Positions 49,040-58,638 of a DNA stretch of 64,000 nt are shown piece after piece; position 1 is the first letter of the stretch; the number at the start of each line of letters is the position of its first letter. Source of the stretch: Marchantia polymorpha subsp. ruderalis (lineage: Eukaryota > Streptophyta > Marchantiopsida > Marchantiales > Marchantiaceae). The position numbers and the translations under genes are program-made. The notes beneath the pieces are model-generated. The model worked only from the letters and a program-made list of their open reading frames with translations. It made no database searches and was not told the origin of the DNA. The DNA is taken from NCBI GenBank assembly GCA_037833965.1, contig AP031353.1:9674501-9738500 (forward strand), written 5' to 3'.

Positions 49040-50040
49040 GGTCGGCTCTTGATCGTGAGTGTCGAATCAATTGATGGCCGCGCCGGCTCTACGCTAAAAC
49101 GGTCTCCGCTCTCACGCGCGGCTTCACGCTCCGCCGACGCTGATTTAACTCACACGCTCGAATTGGCGAATTTGAACTCCGCGAGCGTACTACGCCGCGG
49201 ACATGGATGCGCAGCGCCGAAGGCGTCTTTTCCGCCTTGCGCGGTACACTCGTTCGTACCGCTCCTCGGCCAATCCTCCTCTGTCTCGACGCTCGTCCGC
49301 GCGTTGGACAAAAGTTAAACTCCCGCCTGTGCGCAAGCGGAATCCCCAGCGGACTCTCCGCCGGCGCGGAACTTCACCCGCCTGTGCGCAGGCGCTCGCC
49401 TGCGCGTAGGCGAATTCCGTCCGCGTCGCTGCGCTGGCGCGGAAGGCGTTGACTGCGGTCAACAGACTCCGTCCAGATTGTCCGTTCCTTGTCTCTCCGT
49501 CGGCGCTCTCGCCGCCGCAACTCCGTCCGACCAAGAGCGCATCCATCCGTCCCGTCCGTACAGTCCGTACGGTCCGTACGGATTTTACTACTCCGGCGGC
49601 TCCTTGCTCGACCGCGCCGTTGCGCTGGCGCGGAAGGCGCCGTACAATTTCTACCTCCGAAGACGCATTTCTAGGGCCGAAGGCGGATTTCCCGCCGACG
49701 CCTTAGCGCCTGTGCACAATCGAACGCCTGTGCGTAGGCGAACTTCGCGCGTACGTCAAAACGCTATTTCGCCTGTGCGCAGGCGAACTTCATTCGTCCG
49801 CGCATAGGACAAAACTTTATGCGCCTGGACGTAGGCGGAAAGCTGAGTATCTTACAACCTTCATAACTCCCGGAGTCCTCATCCGTTGTTGGCGTTCTTG
49901 GGCTCGTTGGAATCAGCGCGTTGAGCTCTTTCCAACAAGATCCTAACCCCGTCAAGGCGTTCGGGGATTGACCCAATTCTGAAGTATTCCTCTAGCGCCT
50001 AAGGCGGATTTTGCGCCTTGCGCCGAAGGGATCATACCAT
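46900..50040. repeat. Family of short GC hairpins
   Basis: Two small motifs recur many times: CGCCTGTGCGCAGGCG (arms CGCCTG/CAGGCG, loop TGCG; e.g. 47701-47716, 49379-49394, 49770-49785) and CGCCGAAGGCG (arms CGCC/GGCG, loop GAA; e.g. 47300-47310, 47316-47326), with variants such as CCCGAAGGCC. They lie both in the linker of the decayed protein and in the non-coding GC-rich part from 49.2 to 50.0 kb. Confidence 0.85.
49554..49580. repeat. Three tandem 9-mers GTCCGTACG
   Basis: GTCCGTACA, GTCCGTACG, GTCCGTACG in direct succession within the GC-rich insertion. No function is suggested. Confidence 0.9.
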
Positions 50041-50250
50041 CAGAGCTCGCAGGTAGGGTGGTGTCCGTCTCGTACGTTGCACCTTACTCCTAGATCCTAC
50101 GAGTCCTCGTGAGAATCTCTGCGATCTTCCGAATTCACTCTGTTTTGATGCACCGAAGGCTATTTACACTGCTGCCGTGGTACAGTTTTCCAAAAATGTC
50201 TTAATTTCCTCAAAATTACCAAAAGTGGGGTACCACACATTTGCATAGTC

Positions 50251-53200
50251 AATAAAATTGACTCGGCGTACTACACATTTTCTTCAACACTGGTTGGTTG
50301 AGTATAAGTTATGACAAGTAGTTAATCAAGTTAGTTTAGCATACTCTACATCAACTTCAATATTAATTGATCAAGATTTCAAAAATAATTTTTTGTTGCG
50401 TAGTATAAACCATGACAAATAATTATTATTTTTGTAATAAGTTTTCAAAAATATTTCTCATAAAACCATATTCTATTTTTCATATGTAGAGATTTTATTT
50501 TGTATAAATTCTTAATTTAAACTTTCAAACTTTATATGGATATCATATATTGGTGTGAAAAAATGATTATTATTTTTTCATCAACAAAAAATAAAAAATA
50601 TAACTTTTTTTAGATTGAAATTTTAGAATATTTATCTCTCATCACATAGTGTTTATAAACACTATGTGATGAAAAGTTAGAAGTATCAAATACTTGTTAT
50701 TACACTAGATCATAGCTTAAAATTCCAAACATAAGCGGAACCAATTCAAAATTTAATAATATTGACTTCATCACATATAATATTGTATCTTAGCATGTAT
50801 GGATCATTTTAATGAAGTGATCATTAAAATGATCACTTCATTTTTACGTGATCATTCTTGTACATATCCAACAACTTTTTTTTCTTTTTTTAAGGGTTAA
50901 TATATGGTATTGATTATGACTCTAGATCTTAAATTTATGTCATATTTGTATCTTTAATTCAAAGCCGTATTAGATGAAAATTATGAAATAACTATCAGAA
51001 ATATCATAATTTTATTTCTAAGTTTTAAATCAAAGTAATTTTCAATAAAATGCATGAATATTACGATTTTATTCTATTATCAAAATTTTTGGTGTCAATT
51101 TCATTGCAAATATATATCATGTAGGTTTTATGTTTTTTAATGTTAAAGAGCTTCAAGATGAAAAATTAAGATATAAAAATCCAAGATCACATAGATGCTA
51201 TTAGTGTTCTTGTTATAATAATTATTATTACTTTGAAAAGTTAAATAATAAAAGGTTGATAATTATATCCTATTTGATTTTCTTATCAATCAATCACATG
51301 CACTATTTCATCATGCTAGGTAAACAATTATCTACAGCAAACTGTTAAGATCTAGACAAAATTTCACACAATCTCAACAATACTCTGATAAAATCATTCT
51401 CATATACAATTTCTTCATTAATAAAATAAATATTTTCACAAGACTCTCGATTCTTGTTTGACATTATACTACTTGTTCTTTATTTACAATACTTCAAAAA
51501 TTACCACTATAAATCACAATAACTATTGTATAACTTAGTTTTACTCAGATTGATATTGATAAACTTGACTAGTTTCATAAAGATTATCATATGTTAACAT
51601 GTCATTGATTTAATTAGATATTTTTGACACCTTTTTGTGCGTAATTTAAGGAATTTTATTCTTGTAAAATTAAAATTAATTAATAATTAATAAGAGTTGA
51701 TCATGGTTATTTATGTCATGACTAAATTTAGCTATTAAATCTATATTTGAGAAAAATAATCATTCTATTCTAAATTTTATGAATGAATATCACTATTTTA
51801 TTTATTTATTAAGTTTTAAGTTTTAATGAATATTTTGATTACATGTTAGATTTGATTAAATTGACTTGGTAGATATATTTTAATTAGTTAGAATAAAACT
51901 AAGTTTGATTAGATCAAAATATTGAATTTTTATTTTCTTCATGTTAATAGAAAAGAAAAGAAAGTATAGAGATAGTTTATAATTTTTAAACTATGAAAGT
52001 AATAAAATATTTCAAAATAAATTTTATTCCAGATCTTTGTATGTAATTGTATCAAAATACATCATCCAATCATCTTTCTTAAATGATTTCAAATTCAAAT
52101 AAAATATTGTGATATTTAATCTCCAACTATTAAGTTTGTTTTACTCATATCATGACCATAGTTCAAACATTATAGAACTGCAGTTGATGATTTTTAATCA
52201 ATTTAAGTTTGTTGAGTTTTGTTGTATTGTGATAAAGATGATTGAATCAAATAATATTGTGTTTTTTATTCATTTTTTACCTCGTTTGACAAGTTAAATA
52301 TTATTTGATACTGCCATAAAATAGCATATAATCTCTTGTTTCAATTTGAATTGTTTTTTTCATGTCTGCATCCTTAATAAACATCATACAAAATGTGTAA
52401 TTGGTATTTTTTGTGAATTCATTAACATTGGATTTGTAATAAATGATCACTTATGCCTTGATAGAAAAATATTATGACGGGGATTGAATCAAACTTTTCA
52501 CAAATTTTTATACTCTATCCTAAATCATAATTTAAGTACAAACTAATATAGTTACAATAATTGTATATAGAAATGTAATATTTTTATTATTATTAAAATG
52601 AATATTTTTAAGTTTTTTTCATTTGGTAAGATAATTTGAAGATATCACAATAGATTTAGTTTTTTATGATGGGTAAGATTTAAAGATCTACAAATTTAAT
52701 TTTTGTTTTTCAAAAATATCAAAACATGAATTGATTTAAAATGGGAAATTTTCATAAACTTTTAAGTAGAAACTTGACAAACATCATAATTTTTAAAACT
52801 TCTACACAATTTTTTTAAAAAAATTTAGAGGAATAATCGGAAAAAGGATATTGCAAATAATTATTGTCTTTGCAATATATACTTTACATATCAAATTTTT
52901 GTGAAAATACTTCATAAAATTATAGAAAATTTTCTTTCACATGGTTTTTTAGAATAATATGCATGTTTTTTTGATTGAACGATACACATTTCACAATCAT
53001 ATATGATCAATATTTTTTGAAAATATTCTTTTTCTTTCAATGCATGATTTAAAAGAAATCTCATCTAACGTAGAATAACCTAATTTTTTTTATTTTTCTG
53101 GAATTGTTGTCATAATATTCATCACTAGTAAATTTTCATTCTAAATATATCATACATTTGTTGACTTACTTTCTCATCATATGCTAGAAATTAAATTGTC

Positions 53201-53670
53201 AAATTACTAACATGTCTAATTTAAACAAATTTTAAAATTCATGATTATGAACTTTTAACATGAACATTTCAATTTGAAATTTTACATTGGACGTTTGAAG
53301 ATTATGCATTGTAAATCTGATAATTTCTTTGAAAAAGTCAAGATCAATGAAAAAAGCTTTCTAATTGCATCCATAATCAATAAAAGAAGATATCAATCAA
53401 AAAAAGTAGAACAACTTCAGCATTTTAAAAATATGAAATTTTTAATCACGAATTTAGTCTAGAATCATTCAAGTTATATAATCCATTTCAAAACATTCAC
53501 CAAAATGTCACTACACACATAGCATTAAAAAATTTGAATTGAATGAAACTAGTTATGAGCCACAAGATCAAAAACAAATTCAAATGACAACATGTGAGTT
53601 AAAATATGCAACATGTCAAATTCAAAAGTTGTACCTTTATCAGACTTAAATCAATCTGTGTACTTTGATG
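50251..53670. repeat. AT-rich block 2, right part
   Basis: Continues block 2 after the GC-rich insertion and aligns by eye with block 1 from about 21.1 to 24.4 kb. It contains a perfect 34-bp palindrome at 50639-50672 and an inverted repeat with 15-bp arms at 50811-50842, both absent from block 1. No gene seen; the longest frames are about 60 codons. Confidence 0.65.
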
Positions 53671-53989
53671 TTTAGAGTTTCTAAGCACTCGGATTCGGTC
53701 CAGCGACTGACTGACGTTGACTACACTATGATGATTGCTATATATCCTCGTTCATGTAACAAAATGGATCCAGGTTTTGTGAATATAATTTACATAAATT
53801 GAAATCCTTTCTTCGTCTCAGTTTTGATTTTAATATTCGTTTTCAGATAACTCAACCTGAAAAATTTACAAAACAACCTATCTACTACTTAACTGCCGGA
53901 GTTTTCATGCGATTGTGCATATATGACATTTGTGCACATGAGCATTTAGCCAACCTAATCGCTCACAGGGTCCCCCTACATTCAACTTT

Positions 53990-54355
53990 GACTCTTATCC
54001 ATGTAAAGGTAATACTTTCTTGTCATGAGTCTTTCAATAGCAGTTGGACACTTAGATCCAGCATTTGATGCACACTCAGCAAGCTTAGATCTATGGTCGT
54101 GTCTCATTCCATGGAGTATTTATGTACATAAAAAACATCAATAACCCTTCAGCAATACAGTAGTTGCCACAAACTTCACATCTAAGGGTTTGGTGTTGAC
54201 TTACATTGGGAATCTGATCCCGCAACTTAACCAAATAATACACTAAGTCATCACCACTTGACTAATTATACAGTTAGTGCGGTGTTATCCTTGGATCTGA
54301 AAAGAACGTGACGGCAAATTCACGGATCAGTCAAAATTTAGGGATCTTCAGCTCC
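53990..54355 (-). other. Conserved 3' flank of NLR3
   Basis: Nearly identical to the 3' flank of NLR1 (5601-6003), closer to it than to that of NLR2. Confidence 0.6.
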
Positions 54356-57300
54356 TCACCCAAAAATCTCACCGGTCCTTATCGTCAGCCGGTTCTGTGC
54401 CACGAGTGCAGTGAATTCTGGAGAGAGATTATCACCAGCTCCACATCCACGAAGATTCAAGATCCGTAGTTTGGGTAGTGACGCGAGGGAAGGAGGGAGC
54501 TCAATAAGAGACTTGGTTTTTGCAAGTTCGAGCTCCTCGAGGTCTGTAAACACGCTCCAGTCGAAAGTTTCGTCCAGTTTCTTCAGCTGAAAACATAAAC
54601 TTAGACTTATATACTGCAGCTTCATCAGGGAATTCAAGGTCGGTGGCAATTTCTCCATCTGAGACCAATGGCTCATTATCAAGATCCGTAAAGCGGGCAT
54701 AGCACCCGAGCAGAGCACTGGAAATTCGTCCATTGATACTCTGCAACAATCGTCCATGTCCAGCTCTGTGAGAGATGGAAATCCATCTGGTCGACCAAAA
54801 GAGTTTGGTAGTTGCTTGATGTGTCGACAGCCAGATATATGAAGACACTCGAGGTTTGGAAGCTCATCAAGAGCAGGAAGATGTGTCAAGGAAGAGCATT
54901 TGTGGAGATTTAGCCGTCTGAGCTCTGGCAGTGACTCGACTCCAAGTGGAAGGCTCAAGAGGTCTTGGCACCGGCTTAGATCTAATGTTTGCAGGGCAGT
55001 GAGATTTGAAATGTCAGGAAGAGAGCTAACTCGGATGAAGTTGACTTGCAGATGCCGGAGGCTCTTAAGGCTCTTAAGGCAACTAAGCTGGAGAGGCAAC
55101 GGGTATGACGGTCCAGGTAGATCGGAAAGGCTGCTGATTTTCAACGTTGTCAAAGATGTCAGCGAGGCTACATCCTGGAGATTAGCGGCAGGCTTAATCG
55201 GCTTAATGCACTTCGGCAAAGCACGTCTGGTGCTCTTAGGCCCGTACCACACGTTAGTCCAAAAAAGATTCAGATTTTCTAGTTTTCTGAGATCCTTGAT
55301 GGTTCTAGGCAACGAAACCAACTTTTTGCAATGATCTAATTGAAGATCCCGAAGTTCTTCCAACTTGCAAATAGTACCTGGGACGCTCTTAAGCTGTTTG
55401 CAATGTGAGAGGTTAAGAAGAACCAGGCGTTTCATAGTGCTAAAGGCTGCGTCGGGTATCTCTTCAATACTTGTACGGCTGAGATCCAGTACCCTCAGTT
55501 GCTTCAAGTCCAGAAAGAATCCTCGAGGCAGCAACGATAGATTCTCGTTACTTCTCAGAAGCAGCACTCGGAGCTCAGGGGCAGCCAGATGAGACGGTAG
55601 CTCGTGTATCAGATTATCCATCAACGACAACCTTTTTGCTGAAAGATGCTTTCTCTCGACTTTGTTGTCAGGAATCCACTTTTGCGGAAATGTCTCCAAC
55701 TGCATCCCCGGTTCATACAGACAGACCTGCTCATGTACCTTGTCGTGTTGCAGGTTGTACCGAGCCAGGTCCCGGAGCACATCGTGAACTTTAAAGGTCA
55801 TGGAAAAAGGAGGAAGCCTAAACATCTGTATATACTCTAGAGATGTAGATACTTTTCCGATTTTCATCTCAATCAAGCATCTTGCAATGAGCCAGCCCAA
55901 AAGCTCATAAGCCTCATCCTCAGGGGAATAATCTTTCCGTCCTCCAACTATTCCATCTCCCACCCACAAACTGATCAGATCATCCACGAATTCGACACTT
56001 GCGTCTTCGGGATACGCAGCAAAGTAGTAGAAGCAATCTTTCAGATGAGGATGCGTTTCGGACAAATCGTCAACGCTGGGTTGCAAGCGATGAAAGAGTT
56101 GCATTTCATGCTCGGAGCTGAGTGTCTCGGCGTTCTTTAGCTTCTTCAACGTATGATCCCAAATGCTCTTGTCCCTCTTGCCGGCCATCGTCCCTCCGAT
56201 GACTTTCAGTGCTAAGGGGAGCCCCTTGCACTCTGCCGCCACATCCTCAGCTGGTTTGCGTAAATTTATCGGAACGTTGCTCACACCCGAAAAGGCATGC
56301 CAACAGAAAAGCCTGAAGCTATCCTCTGGATTCAGCATGCGCACTTCAATTTTCGTAGCGTGTTTCCTGTCCAGTAACTCTTTACTGCGCGTGGTCACCA
56401 AGATTTTGCTCCCAGACGAAGATGGATGATTCACAAATGCATCAAAGACGTCCAAAATTCTCGACTTCCATACATCATCCAACACCAGCAACAGCTTCTT
56501 CCTTTGCCCTTGAAGTTGAAGTTCATGGCATACTTGCTGTGCATAGACCTCCTCGGAACTGGAGGGTGGGGGCAGGCGTGCACTTAGCATTCTCAACAGA
56601 GATCGGAGAATCTCTTTGATGTTTGGATCCAGAGCAACTGTTAACCAGAAAATCCTGCCCTCGAAATGTTGCTTCAGTTGGGGATCATTTAACAGTCTTG
56701 AGGCCAACAGGGTTTTTCCAGCACCACCCATGGACCAAAGCCCTACCCACCGACCTCCATCTTCTTCGAGGAGAATTGATCTCGCAGAGTCCAAAAGCTC
56801 ATCGCCACCAAAAACCCGAGCGCTGATCTGTCGTTCAAACTGACGTTGCGGAGACGGAAATTTATCTGCAGAACTTCCGATTGCTGAACCTTGAGTCAGT
56901 GTCAAGAAGTGCTCGTCGGCTTGTCCTCTGATATCCTCAAATGCACGATCAACTGTGATGGTTCCATATGGTATGCCATAGTTGTTGGTAGGGGTGTTGA
57001 CTGTCACCCGTGTGATCCGAGAGAGGTCAGCACAGTGAACTTCGTGTATCAGATCACTCTGCAATTGATTTGCGTTCTTCATGCTCTCTTGCAGATCAGC
57101 CAGTATCTTATTCTGTTCGTCAGTAGTCTCCTTTGTGTATCCCAGCTGAACCAGCGGTGCTTGCCCCACAAGATCGGTGATTCCCCTAGTCACTTCAACG
57201 AGTTTCTTCGAGGTGGATCTGTTCTTCACGATGTTCCAAGGCCTGGATCCCTGGCTGATGCACTCACGCACCACTTTATCCGCTTCTTCCAGTCGGGATC

Positions 57301-57523
57301 GAAGTTTCTCCAGCCACTCTGTTACAGGCGTTGACTTGTTCTGACCCTGCCCTTTTTTTGAGCTATCACATAGGAATTGCACAAGTGGTGCCAAACCCTC
57401 AAGCAGCACGAGCAATGCCTTACAATTTTTGTTACGATCCACAGCTTGCTTGACTTCATCGATCACCCCCTGAAGCAACAGCTCGACTCCAAAGCCGATG
57501 ACAACGCTTACAAGCTCAGCCAT
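54356..57523 (-). CDS. NLR3: RPW8-like NB-ARC-LRR immune receptor
   Basis: Predicted 1055-residue receptor: RPW8-like domain (1-115), NB-ARC with MGGAGKT (265-271), LLLVLDDVW (344-352), GLPLAL (434-439) and VHD (579-581), then LRRs. The start is the MAELV methionine at 57523; the frame upstream is open but has no ATG. It is a patchwork of the other two. The segment after the RPW8 domain (NNYGIPYGTITVDR) and the last LRR are as in NLR2. The start (QGVIDEVKQ), the later NB-ARC, the linker and the first LRRs are as in NLR1. A 9-bp tandem duplication at 55062-55079 adds three residues (Leu-Lys-Ser) in an LRR. A complete leader and TIR-1 lie upstream. Confidence 0.93.
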   Translation of the reverse strand: MAELVSVVIGFGVELLLQGVIDEVKQAVDRNKNCKALLVLLEGLAPLVQFLCDSSKKGQGQNKSTPVTEWLEKLRSRLEEADKVVRECISQGSRPWNIVKNRSTSKKLVEVTRGITDLVGQAPLVQLGYTKETTDEQNKILADLQESMKNANQLQSDLIHEVHCADLSRITRVTVNTPTNNYGIPYGTITVDRAFEDIRGQADEHFLTLTQGSAIGSSADKFPSPQRQFERQISARVFGGDELLDSARSILLEEDGGRWVGLWSMGGAGKTLLASRLLNDPQLKQHFEGRIFWLTVALDPNIKEILRSLLRMLSARLPPPSSSEEVYAQQVCHELQLQGQRKKLLLVLDDVWKSRILDVFDAFVNHPSSSGSKILVTTRSKELLDRKHATKIEVRMLNPEDSFRLFCWHAFSGVSNVPINLRKPAEDVAAECKGLPLALKVIGGTMAGKRDKSIWDHTLKKLKNAETLSSEHEMQLFHRLQPSVDDLSETHPHLKDCFYYFAAYPEDASVEFVDDLISLWVGDGIVGGRKDYSPEDEAYELLGWLIARCLIEMKIGKVSTSLEYIQMFRLPPFSMTFKVHDVLRDLARYNLQHDKVHEQVCLYEPGMQLETFPQKWIPDNKVERKHLSAKRLSLMDNLIHELPSHLAAPELRVLLLRSNENLSLLPRGFFLDLKQLRVLDLSRTSIEEIPDAAFSTMKRLVLLNLSHCKQLKSVPGTICKLEELRDLQLDHCKKLVSLPRTIKDLRKLENLNLFWTNVWYGPKSTRRALPKCIKPIKPAANLQDVASLTSLTTLKISSLSDLPGPSYPLPLQLSCLKSLKSLRHLQVNFIRVSSLPDISNLTALQTLDLSRCQDLLSLPLGVESLPELRRLNLHKCSSLTHLPALDELPNLECLHISGCRHIKQLPNSFGRPDGFPSLTELDMDDCCRVSMDEFPVLCSGAMPALRILIMSHWSQMEKLPPTLNSLMKLQYISLSLCFQLKKLDETFDWSVFTDLEELELAKTKSLIELPPSLASLPKLRILNLRGCGAGDNLSPEFTALVAQNRLTIRTGEIFG

Positions 57524-57924
57524 TGCAACGTAATTGTTGTAGACTGCAGCTGCTCCCTCGACATACAAAACGTATGGCCCCACACCTACAGACAACTTGC
57601 CTGGACAATGTGGTCCTCTGTAATTAGCATCTGAGTAGAACGTTGAGCTTGTAATATCGTAAATCAGCTTTTTTAAGACGACAACTTACAAATCATTCCC
57701 AAATGTGGGAAACTATCTTCCGCTAGTACTAAGATATATCTGACTATCTGATACTTGAATAAGACTACGGAAAAAGAGATAAACTTTTAATTGGAGAAAC
57801 CTTTATATATATATATTTGGTTTGATTGCCACTCTTTTGCCTGTGGGATGACAAAACCCAAGAGGTTTAGGCATGAAGCAGTTCACAAACCTGCAACGTC
57901 TAGGGTGAAATGATCGCTACTTAC

Positions 57925-58318
57925 CACCAACATGGAATTCAACAAGCAGACAAGCGAACCGAGATTATCGCGACGGACAGTATTTCCCTGGCAATTTTTC
58001 ATCCCACCTTCACGTCCTGCAAAGTATTGGACCCACAACGCCCTGAACAGAGCACGCAACACAGCCAAGTCCATGTCAGTCGGACACAATGAATGCACTT
58101 TCTGCATGCGAGGGCAGGGTCGGGGCATCTGGAAGTGAAATTCTGCTGACTGAGATCTTTGTTGCAGAGAAACGTGATTTCGTGAGAAAACGAGTAATCT
58201 TCAGATGAATCATAATCGGCGTACTCAAGAGTGACGGAGTACAGCTTTCTCTGAGTGTGGATGTTCAGCAGACGTACTTCGCATCTACAGAAGAAATCAA
58301 ATTGAAATTGTCGACATT
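57925..58318 (-). other. Probable leader exon of NLR3
   Basis: 394 nt, identical by eye to the NLR2 leader (offset 29062), including the stop in the alternative frame and the open 204-nt part (57925-58128). The upstream leader frame at 58393-58578 is also identical. Confidence 0.45.
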
Positions 58319-58638
58319 CTGATGAGGTGTGCGGGCTAAAAAGATTTCCATCAGCGAAACTAAAACAATTTCTCAATTATATATTTTTATCCTCATCCGC
58401 GTCTCATGAGCAGGTGGTTACCTGCGTGCTGGCTTGGTGCTGTATCGGTGTCCGTCGTCTCCTGTGCATAAACTTTCCTTCCCGTTATCGCTCGTATTCC
58501 ATCGACGAAGCTCACCGGGCGTGGAGGGCCATTTGAGCACGAGTGCACTCTGTTTTGGACAGGAGTGCGAATGCTCACATTGTCTGTCAGTGTCGTCCGT
58601 TGAGTTTTGAGGCAGGAGTGATGGTGTCGCCGTCATGT

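Larger units (their letters stand above)
44960..50250 (-). mobile_element. GC-rich insertion, retroelement-like and decayed
   Basis: A sharply bounded 5.3-kb GC-rich island inside AT-rich block 2. Its flanks would join to give the order seen in block 1. Oriented on minus, it starts near TGTGGTACCCCAC (about 50250), carries a long decayed protein gene, and ends with GTCCCTGTGGGTTCGACC (about 45025), a phrase I associate with plant retroelements. The two ends are not copies of each other, so long terminal repeats are not demonstrated. The left end begins TGTAATAACCC and the right end finishes ACCACACA. A target-site duplication is not clear (ATTT is possible). It contains many small GC hairpins and a 95-bp internal direct repeat (45057 and 45442). 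Confidence 0.6.

Noticed and set aside
44960-50250. Complete LTR retrotransposon
   Set aside because: The two ends are not similar, and no protease, reverse transcriptase or integrase motif was found.
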